Below are positions 41,123 to 49,537 of a stretch of 64,000 nucleotides of DNA, piece by piece (the stretch's first letter is position 1; each line of letters starts with the position of its first letter). The stretch is from Raineya sp. GTDB lineage: Bacteria > Bacteroidota > Bacteroidia > Cytophagales > Thermonemataceae. The position numbers were made by a program, and so were the translations under genes. The notes under the pieces are model-generated. The model did not search any database and had not been told where the DNA came from. It saw only the letters and a program-made list of their open reading frames with translations. The stretch covers positions 620,001 to 684,000 of the forward strand of contig JALONN010000003.1 in NCBI GenBank assembly GCA_025454915.1, in the 5' to 3' direction.

Positions 41123-41560
41123 TTATGCTTTTTCAGCCAATTCTTTAATTTTCTGATTCATCAGGTTGAAGCCATTTTTAGTGTTTTTATCTAGCATTTT
41201 AGAAAATAAAGACACTAAAATTCCTCCAAACTGCTCACTATGCTTAAAGGTACTTGTACCATCCTGATTATCAATAATTTCAAAAATATGCTCTCCATCA
41301 AAAAGTCCAGCAAAAAATAAATGCCCCAGCCAGCGAAACTCTTTATTTTGTTCATATACAAGAACTTTAGGTTTAAATACCATAGCACTGCTGTCTGGAG
41401 GATGTATTTTGGCTTTAATAATACTTCCCTGTTTCACTTCTCCTTCAATAGATTTGATAAAAGGATTCCACTCAGGATATGCTTTGAAATTGGTAAGAAT
41501 ACCCCACACTTTTTCAGGTGTTGCATCAATGACTATCTGTGTTTCAATGGTCTTTTTCAT
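41123..41560 (-). CDS. SRPBCC (polyketide-cyclase-like) protein
   Basis: The 145 residues match a complete SRPBCC domain of the CoxG/AHSA1-like type. It opens with TIETQIVIDATPEKVWGILTNFKAYPEWNPFI, has the strand region GSIIKAKIHPP, and ends in a long helix (KNTKNGFNLMNQKIKELA). The fold binds hydrophobic ligands. The function is unknown. Its promoter carries a TTGAT-N4-GTCAA palindrome directly after the Crp/Fnr gene upstream, so it is the probable target of that regulator. Confidence 0.8.
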   Translation of the reverse strand: MKKTIETQIVIDATPEKVWGILTNFKAYPEWNPFIKSIEGEVKQGSIIKAKIHPPDSSAMVFKPKVLVYEQNKEFRWLGHLFFAGLFDGEHIFEIIDNQDGTSTFKHSEQFGGILVSLFSKMLDKNTKNGFNLMNQKIKELAEKA

Positions 41561-41585
41561 AAGATTTTGTGTTTAGAATCTGTTT

Positions 41586-41629
41586 CAAAGGTCTATATTT
41601 GAAAGCATAGTTCTCTTGACAAAAATCAA
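41586..41629 (-). promoter_or_regulatory. Crp/Fnr-type operator and -7 element of the SRPBCC gene
   Basis: On the minus strand TTGATTTTTGTCAA (41629-41616) is followed after 22 bases by GACCTTTG (41593-41586), then 25 bases to the ATG. The operator begins 4 bases past the stop codon of the Crp/Fnr gene. The palindrome extends to TCTTGA-N6-TCAAGA. Spacing is identical to that of the module at 11773-11816. Confidence 0.62.
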
Positions 41630-41633
41630 GAAT

Positions 41634-42206
41634 TCAGGATAGTTGTTTTTTTCTGATACGGCTAAAAGTTTCGGGGGTCATTCCGAGCATAGAAGCAATA
41701 TATTGAAGAGGTACTTGATGAAAAAGTTCTTTGTTATTTTCAAAAAAATGTTGATAACGTTCTTCAGCAGACATCGAAAGGTGGCTAAAAATCCTGTCTT
41801 CTAAGAAAATAAAACATTTGGCTATAAAGAGCTTTTCTAAAACATGCCATTGAGGCACTATTTCACCAAGTTTCTGATAGTTTTGTTTATTAATCGTAAA
41901 AATTTCTACATCTGTAAGAGCCTGAATCGTCCAACGGGCAGGTGTATCAAAAATAAAACTTGCCAAATCTGTAATGAAATACCCTTTTGAAGAAATCCAT
42001 TGCGTTACTTCTTTACCATCATTGTTTACAAAAATACGTAACAACCCCGACCGAATAAAACTCATTTTATCGCAATAATTACCTGTTTGTAAATAGAAAT
42101 CACCTTTGGAGAGTTTTACAGGTTTAAACATCTGACTCATAGTCTGTAGGGCATCCAAATGTGCTATTCCAAAGTAAGATTCAATGTATTGCTCCAGTTC
42201 TTTCAT
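41634..42206 (-). CDS. Crp/Fnr-family transcriptional regulator
   Basis: This is a 190-residue regulator of the same size as, and similar to, the one at 11196. It has a cNMP-binding-type barrel (about 25-115; KLSKGDFYLQTGNYCDKMSFIRSGLLRIFVNNDGKEVTQWI) and a C-terminal helix-turn-helix (YIASMLGMTPETFSRIRKKQ). No Fe-S cysteine set is present. Only 20 bases separate its start from the upstream end of the divergent SRPBCC-like frame. The downstream palindrome marks the next gene as its likely target. Confidence 0.85.
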   Translation of the reverse strand: MKELEQYIESYFGIAHLDALQTMSQMFKPVKLSKGDFYLQTGNYCDKMSFIRSGLLRIFVNNDGKEVTQWISSKGYFITDLASFIFDTPARWTIQALTDVEIFTINKQNYQKLGEIVPQWHVLEKLFIAKCFIFLEDRIFSHLSMSAEERYQHFFENNKELFHQVPLQYIASMLGMTPETFSRIRKKQLS

Positions 42207-42271
42207 AAGCTGAACAAAAAAATTATTTGATTATCAGAATAAAAAACTATTTTGGAGGAAATTTATTGTTT

Positions 42272-42694
42272 ATGATACTCTATTACAAATTGAACAAACC
42301 TATTGCATTTATTTACAATTATCTTACTGATATGCAGAAATTTGCTTCTGTACATCCTATCATCTCCAAGATAGAAAAAACAAACGAAAATACTTACCTG
42401 GCACACGAAACGCTTCAGGTAGGCTTTTTTCCTTTTTCTTTCACATATCCTGTTCATATTCAGGGAGATGAATCTACAAGATGTATCACCATGAAAGCCA
42501 AAGTATTTGGTATGGTGGAAATTGAGATGGTTTTCAGGTTGTTTGAAACACTCGGTCAAAATCCTCAGGATGAATCTCTTACAAAAATAGAAGAAACTAT
42601 TAAGTTCAAGAGTCTTTTTCCAATTGCCCCTTTTGTGAAATCAGTTTTCAAAACACAACATAAGAAACTGTTTCAGAATATTGAAGCAGCTTAA
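42272..42694 (+). CDS. SRPBCC-like protein
   Basis: From the preferred start MILYYKLNKP (ATG at 42272; the longer frame from 42227 adds 15 residues and would leave only 20 bases for a promoter opposite the Crp/Fnr gene) this is a 140-residue SRPBCC/START-like protein. Features are YNYLTDMQKFASVHPIISKIEKT, strands FPFSFTYPVHIQGD, and a C-terminal helix FVKSVFKTQHKKLF. It is divergent from the second Crp/Fnr gene. Function unknown. Confidence 0.68.
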   Translation: MILYYKLNKPIAFIYNYLTDMQKFASVHPIISKIEKTNENTYLAHETLQVGFFPFSFTYPVHIQGDESTRCITMKAKVFGMVEIEMVFRLFETLGQNPQDESLTKIEETIKFKSLFPIAPFVKSVFKTQHKKLFQNIEAA

Positions 42695-42705
42695 TACAAT
42701 CATTA

Positions 42706-43959
42706 TCAAGCACTTTGCCCTTGTTCTAAAGGCAAGTGCTTGTTTTTGTATTCTGTAGGTGTGGAGCCTGTAATTTTTTTGAAAGCAATATTAAACGCTG
42801 ATTTTGAATGGAATCCTACAAGTTCAGCAACAGCTTCTATTTTATAATTTTTGATAGAAGTATCAATCAGTTTCTGTTTGGCTTCTTCGATACGATAGTT
42901 ATTGATAAAGCTTGCAAAGTTCATATTAAACTCCTGATTGATAAGCTTTGAGAGATATTTATAATTGGTAGAAGCCAGCTCTGCCAAATCGTAAATGGTT
43001 AGCCTTGAGTTCAGATAAGGCTTGTCCGTTTCCATGATTTGAAGTAATGTGCTTTTTAGTTCATCAAATTTATCTTCCTGAATTTCAAGCTCTTCAGCTT
43101 CTATTTTTTCATTTTCTAACTCATCATCTTGCTCTCTTTCAATGGTTTGCTCTAAAACCTCCACAGGCTTTTCTTGTATTGCTGGAGAGATTGGGTATTG
43201 CTCTTCTTTTTTAATTTTATGAAAATCTGTGATTGTACTAGAAACTACCTGATAATGAACGGCTTTCATGCCTATGTAAACGATAAAAGCCAGCAAAACC
43301 AATTCAAAAGAATACACAAATATTTTATCGAACCCTGGCAGACTTACAATAATAATCCCTATGATAAATGCTAAATATCCATAAATTAAGTTTTTGAGCC
43401 ACTTTAAACTTACTCCCTCTTCAAAACTATAAAAACTCCCCAACTCTTTTTCGTGTATATTGATGATTTTAAACAGTTTATACAAAAAATAAACATTCTG
43501 ACCTATAAAAACGACCGTTACTCCTCCCATATTCACAACCCACAAAGCATAATATACCACATTGAAAGCCAGTTGTTTCTTTGGCAAAAAGGGCATCACA
43601 GAAATTAATACAACATCCAAGCCTGCTACTACAAAAGCCAGATAAAAGAGTCTCAAAGGTTTATCAATTTTCTTCCCAACGTAATTATATACAGCCAATT
43701 TAATAGTAGGTGCTAATGAAAGCGTTACACCCAAAAGCAATGCCAAAGAATAATATACATATTTACCTTTGATATTTTGAGCAATCAGACTGAAAGACAC
43801 AATACCCATGAACAAAAACAGGAGCAACGCTATGTAGTTTTTGCCTTGTGAGGAAGCCTTCTGAAAAGTCAGAAGTCGGATGGCATAGAACAATCCAACC
43901 CCCATGGGGAGCAAATTGAAAATTTGTTCTATGGTAAGATTATAATTCAAGGTGAGCAA
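42706..43959 (-). CDS. 7TM-AraC family membrane-bound regulator
   Basis: The 417-residue protein has about seven membrane helices in residues 12-235 (such as YIALLLFLFMGIVSFSLIA and FVVAGLDVVLISVMPFLP). An acidic linker follows (about 270-300, very rich in Glu), then a C-terminal AraC-type double helix-turn-helix (about 310-410; LTIYDLAELASTNYKYLSKLINQEF, VAELVGFHSKSAFNIAFKKITGSTPTEY). Such fusions sense a signal at the membrane and bind DNA. The motif set and size are common in Bacteroidota. It ends 11 bases after the convergent SRPBCC-like gene. Confidence 0.88.
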   Translation of the reverse strand: MLTLNYNLTIEQIFNLLPMGVGLFYAIRLLTFQKASSQGKNYIALLLFLFMGIVSFSLIAQNIKGKYVYYSLALLLGVTLSLAPTIKLAVYNYVGKKIDKPLRLFYLAFVVAGLDVVLISVMPFLPKKQLAFNVVYYALWVVNMGGVTVVFIGQNVYFLYKLFKIINIHEKELGSFYSFEEGVSLKWLKNLIYGYLAFIIGIIIVSLPGFDKIFVYSFELVLLAFIVYIGMKAVHYQVVSSTITDFHKIKKEEQYPISPAIQEKPVEVLEQTIEREQDDELENEKIEAEELEIQEDKFDELKSTLLQIMETDKPYLNSRLTIYDLAELASTNYKYLSKLINQEFNMNFASFINNYRIEEAKQKLIDTSIKNYKIEAVAELVGFHSKSAFNIAFKKITGSTPTEYKNKHLPLEQGQSA

Positions 43960-44072
43960 TTTTGTTGTTTTATTTCAAAAATAAGGGATTTTTCCCTAAA
44001 TCCAAACATCTAAAAAATTGTTTTTCCTTGTATCAGAACAGCATACATTTTAACTCTTGGTTATCTCGAAAT

Positions 44073-44080
44073 TATATTTG
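44073..44080 (+). promoter_or_regulatory. -7 element of the secreted-protein cluster
   Basis: TATATTTG matches TAnnTTTG and lies 26 bases before the ATG at 44107, with a T-rich stretch (44048-44051) near the -33 position. Confidence 0.55.
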
Positions 44081-44106
44081 CATCATCATTTTTAAAGCAA
44101 AATTTT

Positions 44107-44430
44107 ATGAAGCAAATCATTTTGGTTACCATATTTTTTACGGCTTGCTCTGTAAAACTCATGGCACAAGAGTCACAAAAACCCCAGCCTTCGGTGAAGG
44201 TTACTTTTAAAACTCCTCAGAAAATTTCGCCTATCATAAAACACCTCAAAGAAATGTCTCTTGATGATTCCACTACCGAAAAGGTTATCAGAGAATTGAA
44301 TGTTCGTGGTTATCAGCAAATCAAAGAAGTCATTTCTGATGAGCAGTTTCTGGCTTTAGACTCTTCTCAGAGATGGGTTTATGTTCGCAAAACAGAAGTA
44401 TTAGAAATTATTCAGAAAATTCAAAAATAA
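44107..44430 (+). CDS. Small exported protein of unknown function
   Basis: The 107-residue protein has a signal peptide (IILVTIFFTACSVKLMAQ) and a helical, charged mature part (SPIIKHLKEMSLDDSTTEKVIRELNVRGY). A lipoprotein reading (FFTAC) is possible, but the cleavage after LMAQ looks better. It is only 7 bases before the large secreted protein gene, so they share an mRNA. Confidence 0.6.
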   Translation: MKQIILVTIFFTACSVKLMAQESQKPQPSVKVTFKTPQKISPIIKHLKEMSLDDSTTEKVIRELNVRGYQQIKEVISDEQFLALDSSQRWVYVRKTEVLEIIQKIQK

Positions 44431-44437
44431 CGCCGTC

Positions 44438-46126
44438 ATGAAAAAATTATTGCTTATTATTATTCTGTCTATCAATCTTCTACACAAAAATAAAATAATT
44501 GCTCAAGTAATTACTTTAGGTACTCAGGTTACTCAGAGTGGAACATCCGGTATTTCGCCATACAATTATTTTTTTGAGAGTCGAAGAGTTCAGTTTGTCT
44601 ATACTCGTACCGAAATCATAGCAGCAGGAGGTTCAGCAGGGCTGATTACAGCCATTGCTTGGGATGTATCTCAGGTGAATGGAGGTAATTTATCCAATTA
44701 TACCATTAGAATGGCTCATACTTCTGCTGCTGATGCTTCGAGCCATAATGCAACCTCCCTGACTACCGTTAAAAATGCTCATACACTCACCCCTGGTGCA
44801 ACAGGGTTTAGAACCATCACTTTTGATCATAATTTTTGTTGGAATGGTTCTGATAATATCCTTGTAGATGTTTGTTGGGGTGTCAATGGCGGTTTTGCTT
44901 CAAACGGTCAGGTTTGGATGTATAACAATGTTGCCAACCAGACAAGATCTGTAAACTCCTCTACTACAAGCCAGTGTGGCAACAATACTACAACAGCTCG
45001 AAACCATAAGCCAAGAGTTCAATTCACTATCTCTCCAATTACAATTCCTACTGCTACCATTATAAAGACTTGTGCCCCTGATTATCAGAGTTATAGTCTT
45101 TCTGTACAAATCACAAACTTAGGAAGTTTTACAAGTGTAGATATTACAGATGGAGTCACTACTTACCAAAGCAATGTAGGTTTGGGTACATATACCATTA
45201 CAGGTTTAACTGGCTCAAAGACCATTAATATTATTCCACATGGAGGGGGAACTTGTGGTTACCAACAATCTTTTACAGCCTGCGATATTTGTACATCTCC
45301 TACCCTGCCTGCCAATGAGTGTGTGGGAGCTCCTACCATTGATTTATCCCAGCCTTTTGCTGGTAGTACAAATTGTTCATACACAGCCAGTGCAGGTAGC
45401 CCAAGTGTTTGTGGCATGACGATTGAAAATGATTCTTGGATGAGTTTCATTGCAGGCAGTACCACCGTAGAACTCGAATTTGAAGTAGGTGATTGTAGTA
45501 GTAATTTTGGTATTCAGCTTTCGGTTTTTGGAGGCTCTTGTGGGTCTTTGTCTTTAATTGCAGGCTCTTGTGTAAATCCAACAGGCGAAAATACAACAGG
45601 GACTTGGAACTTTTCAGGACTCAGTATTGGGGCTCGTTATTATGTCCGTATTGATGGTTATGCAGGAGATTTATGTAACTATTGGTTTACACCTATCTCT
45701 GGAATCGTAATTGTACCCAGCAACGATTTATGTACCAATGCCATTACACTCTCTTGTGGACAAACCAATGTGGCAAGTAATATTTTAGCGACAGCTACTG
45801 ATGCCCCAGTCGCTTGTACAGGAGGTGGAACTACTTCTAAAGGTGTTTGGTACAGATTTGTAGGTACAGGAAGTAATATCACCGTTAGTACCAACAATCC
45901 ACAAACCAATTTTGCAACAAACCTGAACGTTTATACAGGTACTTGCGGAAGCCTCACTTGTGTAGCAGGTGCCTCACCAAGTGGAGGAAATACAAGCCTG
46001 ACTATACCCACTACCAACGGAACAATTTATTATATCTATGTAGATGGTGATGGTGCTGCTCAAGGAACATTCGAAATAAGTCTTACCTGCCCTCCATGTC
46101 CTGCTAATGCTGGTACTTGGAACTAA
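44438..46126 (+). CDS. Large Cys-rich secreted protein without a visible T9SS sorting tail
   Basis: The 562-residue protein has a signal peptide (LLLIIILSINLLHKNKIIAQ). A beta-rich domain follows (about 20-195; TQSGTSGISPYNYFFESRRVQFVYTR), then two units of roughly 130 residues with paired cysteines, each holding a YIxVDG or YVRIDG strand (about 285-420 and 425-555; LSCGQTNVASNILATATDAP, IYYIYVDGDGAAQGTFEI). It ends in CPPCPANAGTWN with no YPNP-type sorting domain. The repeats are common in Cytophagales surface proteins. The lack of a tail suggests truncation or reliance on the next gene product. Confidence 0.72.
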   Translation: MKKLLLIIILSINLLHKNKIIAQVITLGTQVTQSGTSGISPYNYFFESRRVQFVYTRTEIIAAGGSAGLITAIAWDVSQVNGGNLSNYTIRMAHTSAADASSHNATSLTTVKNAHTLTPGATGFRTITFDHNFCWNGSDNILVDVCWGVNGGFASNGQVWMYNNVANQTRSVNSSTTSQCGNNTTTARNHKPRVQFTISPITIPTATIIKTCAPDYQSYSLSVQITNLGSFTSVDITDGVTTYQSNVGLGTYTITGLTGSKTINIIPHGGGTCGYQQSFTACDICTSPTLPANECVGAPTIDLSQPFAGSTNCSYTASAGSPSVCGMTIENDSWMSFIAGSTTVELEFEVGDCSSNFGIQLSVFGGSCGSLSLIAGSCVNPTGENTTGTWNFSGLSIGARYYVRIDGYAGDLCNYWFTPISGIVIVPSNDLCTNAITLSCGQTNVASNILATATDAPVACTGGGTTSKGVWYRFVGTGSNITVSTNNPQTNFATNLNVYTGTCGSLTCVAGASPSGGNTSLTIPTTNGTIYYIYVDGDGAAQGTFEISLTCPPCPANAGTWN

Positions 46127-46152
46127 TTTAAACATTATTTAGCTGAATATTT

Positions 46153-47400
46153 ATGCTTATGTTATTTATACGATTTGTTTTGATAAGTCTCTTTTGGTTA
46201 TCTGCCAGTTTATCATTTGCTCAATGTGATTTTTATGCAAACATAAATGCCAGTGTATCAGGGTTTAATGCAGGTTTTAACCAGCAATATGTTTTAGTAT
46301 CCAATAATACTGGTTCTATTGGAAGAATACAAAGCATCAACACCACAGGAGAGTTTATAGCAGTAACAGCAGGCAGTTATTTTGTTTATTGTGTAAATTA
46401 TCAAGGTGTTCAGCCTGCTGTTTTAACCGTAGGAAATTTATGGAGTGGAGTAACTACTTATGCATCAAGCAATTGTTTTGCTGTATCGATTGCATATCTT
46501 AATCGAGCAATTACAGTTTGTAACATAGACCAAAATGTTTGTTTAACCAATAATATTCAAGTAAATACCTCAGGACATACCACAAGTGCTGGATTTTCAC
46601 AAACTTTTATCTTGGTAAATAGTGCCAATACAGTACTGGCTACCAATACAACAGGTAATTTTACACCTGCTCAGTATGTAAGTTCAGGTATTTTTAGTGT
46701 TTATGCTGTCAATACCAATAATACAAACGTAACAAATACATTTTTGGCTGGAAACTCTTTCAATAATGTCAGAAATGCTTGTGTTTCCAATTGTGCTTCA
46801 CTTTTAGGACCTCGGATTATCTCTGTGAACGCTTGTACCCCCCTGCCTGTAGAGCTAGTATATTTTAATGGGCAAAAACAAGGCTCTTCTGATTTATTGG
46901 AGTGGAGTACTCAGACTGAAGTTAATAATGATTATTTTGAGATTGAAGCTTCTACAAATGGATTAAATTTTAGCAGAATCGGGAGAGTACAAGGAAGTGG
47001 TAATTCTTCACAGACCAAAAAATATCAGTTTTTAAATCAAAATCCTTTGGCTCTTACCACTTATTATCGCCTCAAACAAGTTGATTATCAAGGAAATTTT
47101 AAATACTCAAAAGTCATTAGTTTATCAAGAAAACAAGAAAAAACAGATGTTCTGGTATATCCTAACCCAGCTCAGAACGATTTTAACATTAATATTCCTT
47201 CTGAATTTGAATTGGATAATGCTTCCATTGAAATTACAGATTTATTAGGTAAAAGGGCAGATTTTCGTTTGGTTACACTCAAACAGGGTTCAAATCAGTT
47301 TACATTTGATACATCCGTTTATCCTTCAGCAACTTATTTGGTAAAAGTTTATAGCGAAAAGACTATTTATACACCCATTAAACTAGTTGTCACAAAATAG
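46153..47400 (+). CDS. Secreted protein with type IX secretion sorting domain
   Basis: The 415-residue protein has a signal peptide (LFIRFVLISLFWLSASLSFAQ). Two repeated units (about 22-115 and 130-225, each with NINxSxSGFNAGFNQQYVLVSNxT-like text) are followed by a domain opening LPVELVYFNGQKQGSSDLLEWSTQTEVNNDYF. The C-terminal sorting domain (about 335-415) contains VLVYPNPAQNDFNI and ends in a beta strand. The protein should cross the outer membrane by the type IX system. It lies 26 bases behind the tail-less protein gene. Confidence 0.85.
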   Translation: MLMLFIRFVLISLFWLSASLSFAQCDFYANINASVSGFNAGFNQQYVLVSNNTGSIGRIQSINTTGEFIAVTAGSYFVYCVNYQGVQPAVLTVGNLWSGVTTYASSNCFAVSIAYLNRAITVCNIDQNVCLTNNIQVNTSGHTTSAGFSQTFILVNSANTVLATNTTGNFTPAQYVSSGIFSVYAVNTNNTNVTNTFLAGNSFNNVRNACVSNCASLLGPRIISVNACTPLPVELVYFNGQKQGSSDLLEWSTQTEVNNDYFEIEASTNGLNFSRIGRVQGSGNSSQTKKYQFLNQNPLALTTYYRLKQVDYQGNFKYSKVISLSRKQEKTDVLVYPNPAQNDFNINIPSEFELDNASIEITDLLGKRADFRLVTLKQGSNQFTFDTSVYPSATYLVKVYSEKTIYTPIKLVVTK

Positions 47401-47434
47401 CTTTTAAAATCATTCATTTTTTAAATTTATTTCC

Positions 47435-47836
47435 ATGAAATCAAAAACTAAAAGATTCTGTATCATTGATGACGATGATGTTCAGATATTTATTACTCAA
47501 AAAATGTTAGAGGCTTCAGGTGCTTCCACAAAAGATTCTATTTTGGTTTATAATGATGGGAAAGAAGCTTTTGATGATTTAAAAAGCCGATTTGAAGAAA
47601 ATCGAGAACTGCCTGATGTCATTTTGCTGGATGTCAATATGCCTATCTGGAATGGTTGGAATTTCTTGGATGAGTTCAATAAAATTAATCGGGGGAAGTT
47701 TATTGATGTTTTTATGGTTTCAAGTTCTATCAGCTACAAAGAAGTCCTGAAATCACAAACCTATCCCAATGTATTTGGCTTTTTTTCAAAACCACTCAAT
47801 GTCAATATTATACAAACAAAAATGATTCACCTATAG
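47435..47836 (+). CDS. Single-domain response regulator
   Basis: The 133-residue CheY-like receiver has the acidic pocket DDDD (residues about 11-14), the phosphoacceptor D65 in VILLDVNMP, the S/T position in MVSSSIS, and K112 in FSKPL. No output domain is attached. It starts 34 bases after the T9SS protein gene. The cognate kinase is not in the window. The HAMP-GAF sensor at 3865 lacks a kinase domain, so a link is not shown. Confidence 0.85.
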   Translation: MKSKTKRFCIIDDDDVQIFITQKMLEASGASTKDSILVYNDGKEAFDDLKSRFEENRELPDVILLDVNMPIWNGWNFLDEFNKINRGKFIDVFMVSSSISYKEVLKSQTYPNVFGFFSKPLNVNIIQTKMIHL

Positions 47837-47859
47837 AGCAAAAAACACCACTATGCTCC

Positions 47860-47902
47860 AAACGGTTATAACAGGATTTTTTCTTGTCCATAACCGTTTT
47901 TA
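47860..47902 (+). terminator. Terminator after the response regulator
   Basis: The stem AAACGGTTAT (47860-47869) / ATAACCGTTT (47890-47899) is followed by T-rich sequence, with a longer loop that can pair further. It ends 1 base before the -7 element of the next gene. Confidence 0.75.
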
Positions 47903-47903
47903 T

Positions 47904-47911
47904 TATATTTG
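47904..47911 (+). promoter_or_regulatory. -7 element of the VOC gene
   Basis: TATATTTG matches TAnnTTTG, with TTG at 47884-47886 in the -33 region inside the preceding terminator, 18 bases before the ATG at 47929. Confidence 0.55.
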
Positions 47912-47928
47912 TTGATAAATAAGTTTTT

Positions 47929-48273
47929 ATGAGCTTAAAGCTTCTTGTTCTTAGAACCCAATATTTGGATAATACAGTAAGATTTTATTCTTTACTTGGT
48001 TTAGTTTTTCAATATCATCAACACCAAAATTCTCCATTTCATTATTCTACTACTATCAATGGAACTATTTTTGAAATATATCCATTGGCAAAGGAGCAAG
48101 AAAATGCTGATAAATATACAAGACTTGGCTTTGAGGTAGAAGATTTACAAAAAACGGTTATTAGCTTACAAGAGAATAATTTTGATGTTTCACAATCTCA
48201 ACAGACAGAATTTGGAATAATCGCTATTGCAATTGACCCTGATGGTCGTAAAGTGGAAATTTATCAGAAGTAA
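47929..48273 (+). CDS. VOC (glyoxalase-fold) family protein
   Basis: The 114 residues match one VOC domain: LKLLVLRTQYLDNTVRFYSLLGL, FHYSTTINGTIFEIYPL, and the closing AIAIDPDGRKVEIYQK, whose Asp-Pro-Asp-Gly-Arg turn with Glu as metal ligand is typical. The family includes glyoxalases, dioxygenases and antibiotic-binding proteins. The substrate cannot be told. It is a single gene. Confidence 0.82.
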   Translation: MSLKLLVLRTQYLDNTVRFYSLLGLVFQYHQHQNSPFHYSTTINGTIFEIYPLAKEQENADKYTRLGFEVEDLQKTVISLQENNFDVSQSQQTEFGIIAIAIDPDGRKVEIYQK

Positions 48274-48322
48274 TTTATGAAGTTTAAATAGCTTGTAATA
48301 GAAACTATTCATTTAGGACTCC

Positions 48323-49270
48323 TCATTTAAATTTTCCTGTTTTAGAGTTAAAGGAAACTATTTGTTTCATTTCTTTGACATTATTTTTCTCATCAGTATG
48401 AAATATTTTAAATTTATTTTTTGTTATTATAATATCTGTTTGTTCTTTTTGAAAACCTAAGTCAATAGCTAATCTCTTTGCTTTTGTTTCATTTCCTAAA
48501 TTAAATATTTGGGTAGTTACATATTTAGGCTCATTTTCAATAAAAAAAGTTTCTATTTCACAGTCTAATCCTAAAATAATATATTTTGTATCCCCTAATT
48601 TTAAATATCCATCTTTAATAGTTATTTCACATGGAATAATATTATTTTTCTTAATATCTCCTCCATTTCTCATAAATTCGAATATATTAATAGACCAAAA
48701 TTTATCTTTTTCTTGTAAAATCATGCTACTTATAAAATTATTCAAATCTTTTTTTTCACCTGCAACATAAAATTCAAACTCTTTATTTTCATTTTTAATT
48801 TTATCTATAATTTCTTCACTAACATCTAGATAAATATTTTTAATTGTTTTTACAAAAAACCTCATACCTATAATAGATATATTCATCCATTCTAATATAT
48901 TTTCATTTGTTATATCTTTTAATTCATATAGTTCTATTCCAAAATCTTTAGCAGCTTTAATAGCATCTGATTGATACCCATTTTTTGAGACAAATATCTT
49001 TTTATTTATAGAAGGGATTCTATCACATTTAGCTTTAAATGCTTCTATTTTTTCAACACTTACAGGTTTAGAGAAGTCTTTACATTCTATAACTATTCTA
49101 ATTATTATATCATTGACTGTTGTTTCTATTAATATATCAAACTCTCTTTTTGTCCCACTACTATTTTCTAGTTTATGATTAGAATATATTCTAGTATCTT
49201 GTTTATCTTTTAAAGTTTCTTGAATAAGCCTTATAACTTTTTCAAGTTGTTTTCCATTATTTTTACCCAT
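48323..49270 (-). CDS. Mrr-like PD-(D/E)XK endonuclease-domain protein
   Basis: The 315-residue cytoplasmic protein carries a PD-(D/E)XK nuclease core (about 10-125; KREFDILIETTVNDIIIRIVIECKDFSKPVSVEKIEAFKAKC), with the catalytic Asp and the E-x-K of ECK. A unique C-terminal region with no known domain follows. It resembles Mrr-like/restriction-endonuclease-like families and may cut foreign or modified DNA. The gene is strikingly AT-rich (many ATA and AAA codons) compared with its neighbours and lies beside a tRNA gene, both signs of recent transfer. No methylase is adjacent. Confidence 0.72.
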   Translation of the reverse strand: MGKNNGKQLEKVIRLIQETLKDKQDTRIYSNHKLENSSGTKREFDILIETTVNDIIIRIVIECKDFSKPVSVEKIEAFKAKCDRIPSINKKIFVSKNGYQSDAIKAAKDFGIELYELKDITNENILEWMNISIIGMRFFVKTIKNIYLDVSEEIIDKIKNENKEFEFYVAGEKKDLNNFISSMILQEKDKFWSINIFEFMRNGGDIKKNNIIPCEITIKDGYLKLGDTKYIILGLDCEIETFFIENEPKYVTTQIFNLGNETKAKRLAIDLGFQKEQTDIIITKNKFKIFHTDEKNNVKEMKQIVSFNSKTGKFK

Positions 49271-49323
49271 ATTTTTTAGACATTATTCTTCTAAAATAAT
49301 ACTTTTTATTAGATAGGCAAAAA

Positions 49324-49352
49324 AAAACACCTACAAGACTTGTAGGTGTTTT
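49324..49352 (-). terminator. Terminator after tRNA-Asn
   Basis: The stem AACACCTACAA (49326-49336) / TTGTAGGTGTT (49340-49350) is followed on the minus strand by a run of T (49321-49325). It lies between the tRNA and the nuclease gene. Confidence 0.85.
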
Positions 49353-49353
49353 G

Positions 49354-49427
49354 CTCCCGAAGCTGGGCTCGAACCAGCGACCCTCTGATTAACAGTCAGA
49401 TGCTCTAACCGACTGAGCTATTCGGGA
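49354..49427 (-). tRNA. tRNA-Asn (anticodon GTT)
   Basis: A full cloverleaf can be drawn on the minus strand. The acceptor stem TCCCGAA / TTCGGGA, the D-arm with AGCTCAGTCGGTTAGAGC, the anticodon arm CTGACTGTTAATCAG giving GTT, and the T-arm with GGTTCGAGCC are all present. The discriminator base is G and CCA is not encoded. Only 74 bases are covered, the normal length. Confidence 0.97.
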
Positions 49428-49537
49428 ATCGTGGTGCAATAATAGGGGGTTTTTGAATTCTGTGCAAATATTTCTACAACTTTTTTTTATTTTTTTTGAA
49501 AATATTTTATAAAAAACTTATTTTCAGATATTTATTT

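Noticed and set aside
44438..47400. One secreted gene split by a frameshift into 44438-46126 and 46153-47400
   Set aside because: The second protein begins with a complete signal peptide and the first ends with a plain stop. No shifted frame joins them.
3865..47836. Two-component pair formed by the HAMP-GAF sensor and the lone receiver
   Set aside because: The sensor has no kinase domain and the genes are 42 kb apart, so no pairing can be supported.
48274..49427. Integrated island at tRNA-Asn with flanking attachment repeats
   Set aside because: No copy of the tRNA 3' end was found to the left of the nuclease gene, and no integrase is present. Only the composition supports transfer.
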